Origin: an uncultured Corynebacterium sp.
Lineage (GTDB): Bacteria; Actinomycetota; Actinomycetes; Mycobacteriales; Mycobacteriaceae
Assembly: GCA_943914465.1 (NCBI GenBank)
Contig: CALUCD010000002.1
Span: 1 to 64,000 of the forward strand
DNA length: 64,000 bases
Direction of reading: 5' to 3'
Shown here: in pieces, positions 1-8,453 of the stretch
How positions within the stretch are numbered: position 1 is the stretch's first letter
Layout: every line of letters starts with the position of its first letter
The notes under the pieces: generated by a model
Databases searched by the model: none
Told to the model about the DNA's origin: nothing
Seen by the model: only the letters and a program-made list of their open reading frames with translations
Made by a program: the position numbers and the translations under genes

Positions 1-51
1 CGTGTTGCCGCCGTGAAAGGGCGGAGTCCTAGGCCTCTAGACGATGGGGGC
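1..51 (-). tRNA. tRNA-Glu (anticodon TTC), 3' part cut by window edge
   Basis: Read on the minus strand from position 51, the sequence has the Glu acceptor strand, a D-arm with the TCTAGAGGCCTAGGA core and the anticodon stem-loop CCGCC-CTTTCAC-GGCGG, with anticodon TTC at 17-15. The T-arm and 3' acceptor strand lie outside the window. Complete identity would need the flanking sequence, but the arms seen are diagnostic. Confidence 0.93.
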
Positions 52-239
52 GCTGTACTAACAGCGCTGAACTAACAGCTCAGTCATCATAGACCAGCGT
101 TTTCCAACCCACCAAACGGCCAGCACAACGGGTACCACGTCGGCTAACACAGCGACCGGGACAGCAGGCTCAGGCTACAGTTAAACAGGATCGAATGTGT
201 GAACACGAGTAACCACCAGTGGGAAAGGGCGAACACCAA

Positions 240-845
240 ATGACACAGCACACGAATGAGGCACAGATTTACGATGCGAAGCTCTCCCCCACCAAGGATG
301 AACTCCTCGCTGAGCACTCCACCATCACCACCCGCGAGGGCTCGTATCGCGCACTAGATCGCGATGATCAGGTCGGCATTGAGGTGATCGTAGGCACAGA
401 CGCCGAGGGAAAGCGCACGCAATGCGGATTCACGTACCGCGATCGGAGCATCGCGCTTGATGACGAACTGTCCCCCCTCACCCACTCCGAGCTCGGCAGC
501 CGTTCCGTAGCACCGTTGACTGCCGATCCGGTTGCCGTACGCGAAATCATCCAGCTCATCCTTGCCGGCGGCAAAGGTGCCGATTTTTCCCTTGGCGAGC
601 CAATTTTCCAGGTGCGCGGCACCGGCCAGCTCTCAGACGTCAACGTTGATGGTGTGGAAATCGAGGAGCACAATGCCTACACCTGCTTCGGCACTGTCAC
701 GCTCGACGGCGAAGAAAACCGCTTCCAGCTACGCCTCCAGGAGGAGATTAAGGACCAGCACGTCATCGACGATGGCGAGCTCGCACTGGTCACCGCAGGG
801 CCCAGCGGCGATATTGCGCTGATCCGGCTCGAGGTGTGGAAGTAA
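240..845 (+). CDS. Maltokinase N-terminal cap-like domain protein (CG0192-related)
   Basis: Cytosolic protein of about 201 aa. The opening pattern (AKLSPTKDELL) and the later blocks GxEVIVG, FTYRDRSI, SELGSRSV and DPVAVREIIQLILAGG resemble the cap domain found before actinobacterial maltokinases and in stand-alone corynebacterial proteins. No kinase domain follows, so no catalytic role can be assigned; the family is linked by similarity only to sugar or alpha-glucan metabolism. I start at the ATG at 240, which has GGGAAAGGG about 11 nt upstream; an in-frame GTG at 219 would add seven residues but has no ribosome site. The gene stands alone between tRNA-Glu and the convergent yccF-like gene. 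Confidence 0.7.
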   Translation: MTQHTNEAQIYDAKLSPTKDELLAEHSTITTREGSYRALDRDDQVGIEVIVGTDAEGKRTQCGFTYRDRSIALDDELSPLTHSELGSRSVAPLTADPVAVREIIQLILAGGKGADFSLGEPIFQVRGTGQLSDVNVDGVEIEEHNAYTCFGTVTLDGEENRFQLRLQEEIKDQHVIDDGELALVTAGPSGDIALIRLEVWK

Positions 846-849
846 GGCG

Positions 850-1263
850 TTAGCGCACCGTGGGCAGGTAGCCTGAGCGCGCATCCCGGCTGGAGACGAC
901 CTCGGTCCCGAATGGGAAGCAGGTCACCGGGATGAGCTTGAGGTTCGCCCACGCCATTGGCAGTCCGATGATGGTGATCGCCTGCACGACTGCGGTAGCG
1001 ATGTGCCCCATGGCAAGCCACACCCCCGCAACAATGAACCAGATGATGTTGGCCAACATCCCCACAGCTCCAGTTCCGCCCGAGACCACTTCCCTGCCGA
1101 ACGGCCAGATGACGTAGCCGGCAATGCGGAATGAGGCGACGCCGAACGGGATGGTGACAATCAGGATGCACGCGATGATGCCGGCAAAGCTGTAGGCAAG
1201 GAAAAGCCAAATACCCGCGGTGAAAAACCAGATGATGTTGAGCACGAAACGGATAAGCCCCAT
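850..1263 (-). CDS. YccF family inner membrane protein
   Basis: Small integral membrane protein of about 137 aa with the duplicated YccF architecture: an N-terminal hydrophobic pair (residues ~5-50) followed by FGVASFRIAGYVIWPFGREVV, and a second copy ending GLPMAWANLKLIPVTCFPFGTEVV. Both halves carry the IPFG/FPFG plus W-P/K-L pattern typical of the family. Function is unknown. The ATG at 1263 is preferred over an in-frame TTG at 1272 because it begins directly before the first hydrophobic stretch. It faces the maltokinase-cap-like gene tail to tail, with stop codons 4 nt apart, and follows zupT on the same strand. Confidence 0.82.
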   Translation of the reverse strand: MGLIRFVLNIIWFFTAGIWLFLAYSFAGIIACILIVTIPFGVASFRIAGYVIWPFGREVVSGGTGAVGMLANIIWFIVAGVWLAMGHIATAVVQAITIIGLPMAWANLKLIPVTCFPFGTEVVSSRDARSGYLPTVR

Positions 1264-1282
1264 ACTCAGCAATGGTAATGCT

Positions 1283-2107
1283 CTACCCGGGTAGCAGCAC
1301 GAGACTGACAGCCATGACCGCCATGCCGGCGACTACCCCATAGACCGCAGTGTGGTGGCGGCCAGTCTCAATCGCGGTGGGCAACAACTTGTCCAAGCTG
1401 ACAAACACCATGACTCCGGCGATGGCTGCAAACGTCAGCCCTAAGGTTTGCGGGCCGATGAACGGTTGCAGCACCGCAAACCCGGCAAGTGCCCCGAGGG
1501 GCTCGGCCAGTCCTGAAAGGGTCGCCCACCCGGCCGCTTTCCATTTCGATCCGCTTGCTTCGCGCAGGGGCACCGCCACCGCAATGCCCTCAGGAATGTT
1601 GTGGATGGCGATCGCGACCGCAATTGGAACCGCGATGACTGGGTCACTGAGTGCAACCATGAACGTGGCAAAGCCTTCAGGGAAGTTGTGCACGGCGATG
1701 GCCACAGCGGTGAGCACGCCCACCTGTCGCATCCGCTTTTGGCTGAGGCCACGGGGATGGTCCAGGCTGTGGGGTTCTTCGTGTGGGTTGACCTCTTCCG
1801 GTACGAACCGGTCAATAATCCCAATGAGTGCGATACCGGCGAAGAACGCCACCAACCCCCATACCTGTGCACGGGGGTTTCCGGCATCAACCAGATCGGC
1901 AATGCCTTGCGGCAAGAGCTCCACCAAAGAGATAAAGATCATCACCCCGGCCGAAAGGCCGAGGGACCCAGCGAGAAATGCCTCACTGGGTCGCTGTTTG
2001 ACCGCGACGATTAACCCGCCGAGGCCAGTGGATAATCCGGCGAGAAGCGTCAAGCCAAACGCAACAGCGATTGCCGGCACCATGTCGGGCAAAACGCTGC
2101 TGTTCAT
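1283..2107 (-). CDS. zupT: ZIP family divalent metal transporter (ZupT-like)
   Basis: Polytopic membrane protein of 274 aa, predicted to import zinc and possibly iron, manganese or cobalt. Eight hydrophobic segments are visible. The metal pathway motifs of the ZIP family are present: HNFPEG in the fourth membrane helix and HNIPEG in the fifth. A charged cytoplasmic loop with HEEPHSLDHPRG lies between the third and fourth helices. Length and motifs match bacterial ZupT. I find no Zur-type palindrome in the short upstream region before tRNA-Lys, unlike the ABC zinc importer at 36 kb. Metal specificity cannot be read from the sequence. Confidence 0.85.
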   Translation of the reverse strand: MNSSVLPDMVPAIAVAFGLTLLAGLSTGLGGLIVAVKQRPSEAFLAGSLGLSAGVMIFISLVELLPQGIADLVDAGNPRAQVWGLVAFFAGIALIGIIDRFVPEEVNPHEEPHSLDHPRGLSQKRMRQVGVLTAVAIAVHNFPEGFATFMVALSDPVIAVPIAVAIAIHNIPEGIAVAVPLREASGSKWKAAGWATLSGLAEPLGALAGFAVLQPFIGPQTLGLTFAAIAGVMVFVSLDKLLPTAIETGRHHTAVYGVVAGMAVMAVSLVLLPG

Positions 2108-2168
2108 GTCAATTCACGCCACGAGGTCTCCTGGCTTATTCACGGTTTCATTGTGATGGCGGTTTTTG

Positions 2169-2241
2169 TGGGCCCTCCGGGGCTCGAACCCGGGACCTGC
2201 GGATTAAAAGTCCGTAGCTCTACCAACTGAGCTAAAGGCCC
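2169..2241 (-). tRNA. tRNA-Lys (anticodon TTT)
   Basis: A complete 73-nt cloverleaf on the minus strand. Acceptor strands GGGCCTT and AGGGCCC pair, with two tolerated wobble or AU pairs, the anticodon loop is CTTTTAA, and the T-arm is CCGGG-TTCGAGC-CCCGG. The 3' CCA is not encoded. The next gene, the urea transporter, begins downstream on the opposite strand. Confidence 0.96.
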
Positions 2242-2361
2242 GTGAGGATACATGTTAAACCCTTGACCGCCGCAGCCGGAAATTGTCCCGTTCACCCGCG
2301 CTCGACCTCGGTATTGCACCCCACTCAACTGTGCAGCTCTGTGCGGAGTACATTCAACCGC

Positions 2362-3246
2362 GTGGAGCGCATAGGGGGAGTCACAGCTTCGTGTCTGCGC
2401 GGCATCTCGCAGATCTTTTTGGCGGAAAACGCCCTAAGCGGGCTACTCATACTCGCTGGCATAGCCCTGGGCAGCCCACGGTTAGCTGCAGGTGCGGTAC
2501 TCGGGGTTGCTGTCGAAACCCTCACAGCGAGCGTTTTGCGCCTCGAGGGTGTGAGTCGAGGACTGCATGGCTATAACGGGGCGCTCGTCGGCGCAGCGGT
2601 CGCTGCTTCTGGCGCTCCTGTCGGCCCCGCCGTCACGTTCACGATCGTCGGGGCACTCGCCACTATTGCCGTGCATGCCGCGCTGGCCCGAATCGAGGCG
2701 CTCCCCGTCCTCACAGCCCCGTTTTGCTGCGTAGCGGGGCTGCTGCTCGGGCCGCTCCACGGAACGTGGGAGGGTGTTGAGCCGGCGCCGCTTCCAGAGC
2801 CATCGACCCCGGCCCAGTGGATTACAGGGCTTGGCTCCGGAATCCTCCGCGGTTTTTCCGAGGTCGTACTGGCAGATGGCGTACTCGCAGGTGTGTTAAT
2901 CATCGCCGGACTCGCGGTAGCCTCACGCAGCATCTGCGGATTCGCAATCCTCGGCAGCGTCTTCGGTCTTGGCGCAAGCGCTCTGCTTCACCCCGACATG
3001 CAAGCCCTCTCCACCGGTTTGTTGATCTACCCGTCCATTTTGGTCGCTATCGCGATCGGTGCGGTTTTTTGGGCTTCAAAAAGCTTTCCGCTTCGCGTTT
3101 GCGGTTGCCTGGCCGGGGTGGTTCTGGCTGTTGCGGTGCAGGCCGGGATGAGCTACCTCCCGGTGCCTGTGTACACCTGGCCGTTCGTACTGTCGGTTTG
3201 GATCATCCTCTTACTGGCACCGAGGAGGAACAAGCCCGAAGAATAA
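2362..3246 (+). CDS. Urea transporter (UT family)
   Basis: Integral membrane protein of about 294 aa, predicted to move urea across the cytoplasmic membrane for the urease encoded just downstream. The two homologous halves expected of UT proteins are visible: CLRGISQIFLAENALSGLLILAGI in the first and ILRGFSEVVLADGVLAGVLIIAGL in the second, each followed by small-residue-rich helices and, in the first half, the LxGYNGALVGAA segment. The open frame extends back into the tRNA-Lys gene, so the start must lie inside. I chose GTG 2362, with GGAG about 13 nt upstream; GTG 2341 is an alternative. Only about 108 nt separate it from ureA. Confidence 0.85.
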   Translation: MERIGGVTASCLRGISQIFLAENALSGLLILAGIALGSPRLAAGAVLGVAVETLTASVLRLEGVSRGLHGYNGALVGAAVAASGAPVGPAVTFTIVGALATIAVHAALARIEALPVLTAPFCCVAGLLLGPLHGTWEGVEPAPLPEPSTPAQWITGLGSGILRGFSEVVLADGVLAGVLIIAGLAVASRSICGFAILGSVFGLGASALLHPDMQALSTGLLIYPSILVAIAIGAVFWASKSFPLRVCGCLAGVVLAVAVQAGMSYLPVPVYTWPFVLSVWIILLLAPRRNKPEE

Positions 3247-3263
3247 TTCCCTTTACTCGAGCC

Positions 3264-3306
3264 TTTCTATAGGCATACACTTTCATAAGCATAAAATTCT
3301 CGAATC
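3264..3306 (+). promoter_or_regulatory. Candidate control region of the urease operon
   Basis: The 108-nt gap before ureA holds TTTCTAT at 3264-3270, resembling the left half of an AmtR (nitrogen regulator) box but without a good right half. A -10-like TAAAAT lies at 3292-3297, and a small inverted repeat ATTC-TC-GAATC at 3296-3306 uses the same half-sites as the palindrome before the neighbouring importer operon. Nitrogen and nickel control are both reasonable; neither is shown. Confidence 0.3.
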
Positions 3307-3354
3307 GATACGTAGAATCATCAGAACCAGAGGGATCAAGGGGGATATGCCCGA

Positions 3355-3657
3355 ATGCAGTTGACTCAGAAAGAAAGAGACAAACTCCTGATCGTCGTCG
3401 CTGCTCAGGTAGCGAGGCGCAGGAAACAACGAGGGGTGAAGCTCAACCATCCTGAGGCCATAGCGTTCATTGCCGATGAGGTGATGGAAATGGCCCGCGA
3501 CGGCAAGAGCGTCGCCGAGGCGATGAGCGAAGGTGCGAAGCTGCTGACGCGAGCCGACGTCATGGAGGGTGTCGCCGAAATGGTCAATGAGGTGCAGGTC
3601 GAGGCCACATTTGTTGACGGCACCAAGCTTGTCACTGTCCACAACCCGATCCGGTGA
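3355..3657 (+). CDS. ureA: Urease subunit gamma
   Basis: The 100-aa gamma subunit of the nickel enzyme urease, which hydrolyses urea to ammonia and carbamate in the cytosol. The sequence has the full-length gamma pattern: LTQKERDKLLI, ARRRKQRGVKLNHPEA, EEVM-like EVMEMARDGKSVAEAM and the closing EATFVDGTKLVTVHNPI. A GGGGG ribosome site lies about 9 nt before the ATG. It is the first gene of ureABCEFGD; ureB follows after 11 nt. Confidence 0.97.
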   Translation: MQLTQKERDKLLIVVAAQVARRRKQRGVKLNHPEAIAFIADEVMEMARDGKSVAEAMSEGAKLLTRADVMEGVAEMVNEVQVEATFVDGTKLVTVHNPIR

Positions 3658-3668
3658 GAGAGGTAGCC

Positions 3669-4058
3669 ATGGTTCCCGGTGAATATTTCACTATCGATGC
3701 AAACATCATCATGAACGAGGGGCGCGAAGCAATCACGCTCGAAGTGACAAATACGGGCGACCGTGCAGTGCAGGTTGGCTCGCACTTTCATTTTGCTGAA
3801 ACCAACAGTGCTCTCACCTTCGACCGCCAAAGCGCTGTGGGCAAGCGGCTCGATATCCCGGCCGGGACAGCCGTGCGATTCGAACCAGGCGACACTCGCT
3901 CAGTGCGACTTATTGATTACGTAGGCACGCGCGAAGTTTACGGCTTCAACGGGTTGGTAAATGGCCACCTTAACGACCCGCGCACGGGCAAGCTGCGCAA
4001 CGTTATAACCGATGGTCTCAGCCACACGGAACACGACAACCACGACGCTGAGCAATAA
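3669..4058 (+). CDS. ureB: Urease subunit beta
   Basis: Beta subunit of urease, about 129 aa. It begins MVPGEYF, close to the canonical MIPGE start, and contains the conserved VTNTGDRAVQVGSHFHFAETN and the FEPGDTRSVRLIDYVGTREVYGFNGLVNG segments. The tail is His/Asp-rich (SHTEHDNHDAEQ), slightly longer than average. An in-frame GTG at 3654 would overlap ureA, but AGAGAGG before the ATG at 3669 and the family start support the shorter form. Confidence 0.96.
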   Translation: MVPGEYFTIDANIIMNEGREAITLEVTNTGDRAVQVGSHFHFAETNSALTFDRQSAVGKRLDIPAGTAVRFEPGDTRSVRLIDYVGTREVYGFNGLVNGHLNDPRTGKLRNVITDGLSHTEHDNHDAEQ

Positions 4059-4072
4059 GGAGAGACCAAACG

Positions 4073-5785
4073 ATGTCTTTTGAGATGAGCCACAGCAAGT
4101 ACGCGGAACTCTACGGGCCTACCGACGGCGATGGTGTCCGTCTGGCCGATACAGATCTGATCGCACGCGTCGAGGAGCACCGGATCATCTACGGCGAGGA
4201 GGTAACGTTCGGCGGAGGCAAGGTCATCCGGGACGGAATGGGGCAATATTCGCGCCCGTCGTCAACGGAGAATATTCCCGACCTGATCATCACCAACATT
4301 ATGGTTGTGGATTACACCGGCATCTACATCGCCGACGTGGCGGTGAAAGATGGCCTCATCATGAAGATTGGAAATGCTGGAAACCCCGACATCCAGCAGG
4401 ACATGGAAATTTTCGTCGGTGTATATACCGAGGTGATCAGCGGGGAGGGGAAGATTCTGACGGCGGGAGCGGTGGACACCCACGTTCATTTCATCTCTCC
4501 CGATCAAATCGAAGCTGCACTGGATAACGGCACCACCACATTGATCGGTGGCGGGGTCGGGCCGACAGAGAGCACAAAAGCAACAACATGCACGCCCGGC
4601 CCGGTGAACCTCAAAGCCATGATCCGGGCTTCCGAGCACTTACCTGTCAACGTCGGTTTTCTCGGCAAAGGCCACTCCTCCAGCCCGAACTTGCTACGCG
4701 AGCAGGTCAAAGCAGGTGCGATAGGCCTGAAAGTCCATGAGGATTGGGGCGCTACAGCGAACGTGATCGATGTTGCACTCTCTGTGGCCGATGAGATGGA
4801 CGTCCAGGTCGCAATCCACACCGATACGCTCAATGAGGGCGGGTTCGTCGACAACACCATCAAAGCGATTAACGGACGGACGATTCACACGTTCCACACG
4901 GAAGGCGCCGGCGGCGGACACGCACCAGACATCATCAAAGTCGCTGGACTTGCTAACGTACTCCCCGCGTCCACGAACCCCACGCTGCCCTACACGGTGG
5001 ACACAGTTGACGAGCACATTGACATGATCATGGAATGCCACCACCTCGATCCGAACTTGCCTGAGGACGTGGCCTTCGCCGACTCGCGCATCCGAGCAGA
5101 AACCATCGCGGCCGAAGACGTCCTGCACGACATGGGGGTGCTCTCAATCACCTCGTCCGACTCCCAGGCAATGGGCCGCGTGGGTGAGGTCGTTCTCCGC
5201 ACTTGGCAGGTAGCGCACCGGATGAAACAGCAACGCGGGCCATTGGAGGGAGACTCTGAGCTCAGCGATAACAACCGGATCAAGCGATACATTGCGAAGT
5301 ACACGATCAACCCGGCAATCGCCGCCGGTATCGCTGACAGCGTGGGATCAGTTGAGGAAGGCAAACTCGCGGACCTGGTCATCTGGGACCCTGCCTTCTT
5401 CGGTGTGAAACCGGACATGGTCCTCAAAAGCGGTTTCGTCGTTCGATCCACAATGGGTGACGCGAACGCATCGATCTCTACCCCGCAACCGCAGACGCTC
5501 TCCTACAGCTGGGGCGCCAGGGGCCACCTAGCGCACCGCACGTCAGTGACGTTCCTTTCCCGAGCATCCATTCTCGCTGGACTGCCGGATGAGCTCAATA
5601 TGCGGCGCCGATTCTTGCCCGCGCTGCACACGCGTGAGATTGGTAAGAAAGACATGGTTTTCAACGACGCGATGCCCGACATCGAAGTGGACCCGCAAAC
5701 CTACGTGGTGAGCGTCGACGGAGAGCCGATCTCGTCCGAGCCGGCTACAGCATTGCCGATGGCACAGCGTTACTTCCTCTTCTAG
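4073..5785 (+). CDS. ureC: Urease subunit alpha (catalytic)
   Basis: The 570-aa catalytic subunit, of normal family length. All nickel-centre residues are visible by position: His137 and His139 (HVH), the lysine to be carbamylated Lys220 (GLKVHEDWG), His249 (HTDTLNEGG), His275 (HTFHTEGAGGGH) and the aspartate in the later SDSQAMGRVGE block. The flap motif CHHL, with the mobile cysteine and histidine, is present in MECHHLDPNLPEDV. GGAGAGACCAAACG precedes the ATG. Nothing suggests inactivation. It is the third gene of the operon, 14 nt after ureB and 11 nt before ureE. Confidence 0.98.
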   Translation: MSFEMSHSKYAELYGPTDGDGVRLADTDLIARVEEHRIIYGEEVTFGGGKVIRDGMGQYSRPSSTENIPDLIITNIMVVDYTGIYIADVAVKDGLIMKIGNAGNPDIQQDMEIFVGVYTEVISGEGKILTAGAVDTHVHFISPDQIEAALDNGTTTLIGGGVGPTESTKATTCTPGPVNLKAMIRASEHLPVNVGFLGKGHSSSPNLLREQVKAGAIGLKVHEDWGATANVIDVALSVADEMDVQVAIHTDTLNEGGFVDNTIKAINGRTIHTFHTEGAGGGHAPDIIKVAGLANVLPASTNPTLPYTVDTVDEHIDMIMECHHLDPNLPEDVAFADSRIRAETIAAEDVLHDMGVLSITSSDSQAMGRVGEVVLRTWQVAHRMKQQRGPLEGDSELSDNNRIKRYIAKYTINPAIAAGIADSVGSVEEGKLADLVIWDPAFFGVKPDMVLKSGFVVRSTMGDANASISTPQPQTLSYSWGARGHLAHRTSVTFLSRASILAGLPDELNMRRRFLPALHTREIGKKDMVFNDAMPDIEVDPQTYVVSVDGEPISSEPATALPMAQRYFLF

Positions 5786-5796
5786 AAGGAATTGAG

Positions 5797-6276
5797 ATGA
5801 TTGTTTCTAAAATCGCTGGCCGGGCCGGAACGGTTCCCTACGGTGGGCGGCGCGTCGAGCACGTCGAGCTGGATAACGAGTCCCGACTGAAGCGAGTGCA
5901 GCGAGTACGAGCGTCGTCAGGCGAGGAAATTGCGCTCAAGCTTGACACCACGACGGGCGAACTGAACGACGGAGATGTACTGGCGCTCACGGACGACACT
6001 GCCTATGTCGTTCGATCACTCCCGGTTGATGTTCTCATCATCCGGCCACGCTCTATCAAAGAGGCGCTCTGGGTGGCGCACACCTTGGGCAACCGCCACC
6101 TGCAGGCACAGTTCTTTGAGCCTGCCGATGATCTTGGGCCAGAGGTGGGGGACGGCGCGATGATCGTGCGATATGACCACACCGTTGAGCACTACCTAGA
6201 CCACAGTGGGATCGATTACTCCCGCGACGCGGTTGTGATGCCAACACCATTTCGTCATGCTGAACACACGCACTGA
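5797..6276 (+). CDS. ureE: Urease accessory protein UreE (nickel metallochaperone)
   Basis: Nickel chaperone of 159 aa that delivers Ni to the UreDFG-apourease complex. The N-terminal peptide-binding half (to about residue 75) and the C-terminal metal-binding half are both present; the latter includes SIKEALWVAHTLGNRHLQAQF and the conserved YDHTVEHYL. The protein ends in a short histidine tail (RHAEHTH), adding nickel ligands but much smaller than the Klebsiella tail. AGAAGGA precedes the ATG. Its last 20 nt overlap the start of ureF. Confidence 0.95.
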   Translation: MIVSKIAGRAGTVPYGGRRVEHVELDNESRLKRVQRVRASSGEEIALKLDTTTGELNDGDVLALTDDTAYVVRSLPVDVLIIRPRSIKEALWVAHTLGNRHLQAQFFEPADDLGPEVGDGAMIVRYDHTVEHYLDHSGIDYSRDAVVMPTPFRHAEHTH

Positions 6277-7003
6277 GCGCGTTGGGCCCACGGGCGCTGA
6301 GCAGGGCAAGCTTTCACATTCCGCCCTGCTCACGCTGTGGCACCTCACCGACTCTGCATTGCCCACAGGTGGGTTCGCTCACTCTGCCGGTATGGAGGAG
6401 TGGATCAACCGTGGTGTGATCGACAACGCCGCTACTTTTCGCGCCTGGTTAAAGGCTTATCTTTGGCAGACAAGCTACAACGAAGCGCTTGCGTTGCGCA
6501 CAGCGATGGAGCTGTCATCCGCCGAAGAGCCGAACCACCAGCTTGAACACCTCGACCACCTCTGTTACGCAAGCCAAGCACCGAGTCAGATCCGCTCATC
6601 AACGAGCGCAATGGGCAAACGCATGGCGCGCATTGGCACCATCATCGCACCAGATGACCCGCTCGTGGCGTGGTACGACTCGTCGGTAAAGAGCAAAGCC
6701 GTTCACGGCAACCCGGGTATCGCCGCGGGACTGGTGTTGAGGTCCCGCGAGATCCCGACTGACGTCGGGGTCCAGGCATTCTTGTTCCAACTTGCGGCCT
6801 CGATGACACAAAACGCTGTCCGGGCAATACCCCTCGGACAGGACACTGGGCAGCGCGTGCTGGTAGAAAGCTATCCGTTGATCGACGAAGCTGCTGAAGC
6901 CACACTGCACCACAGCCCGAGGGACCTAGGGGTGACGGTCCCGAATCTAGAAATCAGCCAGATGGAGCACGAGTACCTCCATACACGAATATTTATCTCA
7001 TAG
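6257..7003 (+). CDS. ureF: Urease accessory protein UreF
   Basis: Accessory protein of 248 aa that, with UreD and UreG, forms the activation complex on apourease and is thought to gate GTP hydrolysis by UreG. The conserved entry block is present (LWHLTDSALPTGGFAHSAGMEEWI), as are the mid-protein GNPGIAAGLV-like and SMTQNAVRAIPLGQ blocks. It starts inside the end of ureE (20-nt overlap), indicating translational coupling; 12 nt separate it from ureG. Confidence 0.95.
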   Translation: MLNTRTERVGPTGAEQGKLSHSALLTLWHLTDSALPTGGFAHSAGMEEWINRGVIDNAATFRAWLKAYLWQTSYNEALALRTAMELSSAEEPNHQLEHLDHLCYASQAPSQIRSSTSAMGKRMARIGTIIAPDDPLVAWYDSSVKSKAVHGNPGIAAGLVLRSREIPTDVGVQAFLFQLAASMTQNAVRAIPLGQDTGQRVLVESYPLIDEAAEATLHHSPRDLGVTVPNLEISQMEHEYLHTRIFIS

Positions 7004-7015
7004 GAGACAACGCGC

Positions 7016-7630
7016 ATGACAGTTCTGAAAGTCGGCATCGGCGGCCCAGTCGGAGCAGGCAAAACAGCACTTGTAGAACGGATAACCCGTGCCCTCGACG
7101 GCGAAGTATCGACGGCCGCGATCACCAACGACATCTATACGACAGAGGACGCAAAGATTCTCGGCCGAGAGGGAGTGCTGCCCGAAGATCGCATCATCGG
7201 TGTCGAAACCGGGGGGTGCCCACACACTGCGATCCGCGAGGACACCTCGATGAACGAGTCTGCCTTCGAAACGCTGTGTGAGCGCCACCCCGACCTCGAG
7301 CTGGTGTTCATTGAATCGGGGGGAGACAACCTGTCCGCCACCTTCAGCCCAGAACTCGTTGACTTTTCCATTTACGTCATCGATGTTGCGCAAGGCGAGA
7401 AAATTCCCCGGAAGGCCGGCCAAGGGATGATCAAGTCTGACCTCTTTGTCATCAATAAAACAGATCTTGCCCCCTTCGTCGGGGCCGATCTTGAAGTGAT
7501 GCGCGAGGACTCGCGTGTGTTCCGCGGAGACAAGCCATTCATTTTCACTAACCTGAAAACCAATGAGGGCCTTGACGAGGTACTTCAGTGGCTGCGGCAC
7601 GACGTGCTGATGCAAGATTTGGACCGTTAG
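7016..7630 (+). CDS. ureG: Urease accessory GTPase UreG
   Basis: SIMIBI-class GTPase of 204 aa that powers nickel insertion. The P-loop GPVGAGKT lies at residues ~10-17, the switch region around TNDIYTTEDA, the nickel-binding CPH motif in VETGGCPHTAIREDTS, the ESGGDNLSATF block in the middle and the guanine-specificity motif NKTD. A GGAGACAACGCGC leader precedes the ATG. Length is normal. ureD begins one base after its stop codon. Confidence 0.97.
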   Translation: MTVLKVGIGGPVGAGKTALVERITRALDGEVSTAAITNDIYTTEDAKILGREGVLPEDRIIGVETGGCPHTAIREDTSMNESAFETLCERHPDLELVFIESGGDNLSATFSPELVDFSIYVIDVAQGEKIPRKAGQGMIKSDLFVINKTDLAPFVGADLEVMREDSRVFRGDKPFIFTNLKTNEGLDEVLQWLRHDVLMQDLDR

Positions 7631-7631
7631 C

Positions 7632-8453
7632 GTGGAACCTACTGGGGATCTCCGCCTTCGAATCGGTGTTTCTGGACAGCGCTCGGTCGCGCTGGATCAG
7701 TTTCACACCCGAGCCTTAAAAGTCATCCGCCCCCACTACCTTGATGACTCTGGGCAGGTGTTCTACATCATTGTCAACCCTGGCGGGGGGTATGTTGGCG
7801 GCGACTACTACCGAATGGAAATTGGAATTGACCCCGGCGCTTCCGCACTGCTGTCTGACCAGGCAGCGACCAAGGTGTACCGCACACCGGGTTGTAGTGT
7901 GGTCCAAGACGTTGACTTCCGGCTCGGCGCTGGCGCCACATTGGAGTACCTACCTAACCCGCTGATCCTGTATGAAGATGCCGAGTATGAGCAGAACATC
8001 ACCGTCGAAATAGAACCTGAGAGCAGCGTTTTCCTCTCAGAGGTCATTACCCCGGGATGGTCGCCCGACGGCAGGAGTTTTGGGTACCGAGAAGCACGTC
8101 TGAAAACGGTGATCAACCTCAACTCTCGGCCGCTCGTGGTGGATAATCTTCGAATTGTCCCAGCAGATGAGTTTTTCTCAGCGGCGGGTGAGTTCTACCT
8201 CGGAGGATGCACCCATCTGGCGACCGCGATCTGCATCGACCCGCACGTCACCGAGGACGTGTTCGACAACGTGATCAAGCTGGTACGCGACAGTGGACTG
8301 CGCGCCTCAGCAAGTCGAACCGAGTGCCCCGGTTTTATCCTGCGTGCGCTAGGAACCCGGAGTGAAGACCTGATGGGCCTCATTCTCGCGGTGGCAAACC
8401 TCGTGCGGGGCAGCAGTCGCGGACAAGGTGCTATTGATCTACGCCAGAATTAG
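7632..8453 (+). CDS. ureD: Urease accessory protein UreD
   Basis: Scaffold protein of 273 aa of the urease activation complex. Recognisable blocks include the early NPGGGYVGGDYYRMEI, the LSDQAATKVYRTPG motif and the LPNPLILYEDAEYEQ stretch, all conserved in UreD/UreH. It starts with GTG directly after ureG. The 3' end overlaps the convergent ArsR gene by 23 nt, so the urease and importer operons meet tail to tail. No terminator is evident between them. Confidence 0.93.
   Translation: MEPTGDLRLRIGVSGQRSVALDQFHTRALKVIRPHYLDDSGQVFYIIVNPGGGYVGGDYYRMEIGIDPGASALLSDQAATKVYRTPGCSVVQDVDFRLGAGATLEYLPNPLILYEDAEYEQNITVEIEPESSVFLSEVITPGWSPDGRSFGYREARLKTVINLNSRPLVVDNLRIVPADEFFSAAGEFYLGGCTHLATAICIDPHVTEDVFDNVIKLVRDSGLRASASRTECPGFILRALGTRSEDLMGLILAVANLVRGSSRGQGAIDLRQN

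Noticed and set aside
1350..2156. Plus-strand frame of 268 residues opposite zupT
   Set aside because: The ZIP motifs on the minus strand decide the coding strand.
2140..2328. Minus-strand frame of 62 residues across the tRNA-Lys gene
   Set aside because: It translates the tRNA (PLAQLVELRTFNPQVPGSSPGG is a well-known false protein from tRNA genes).
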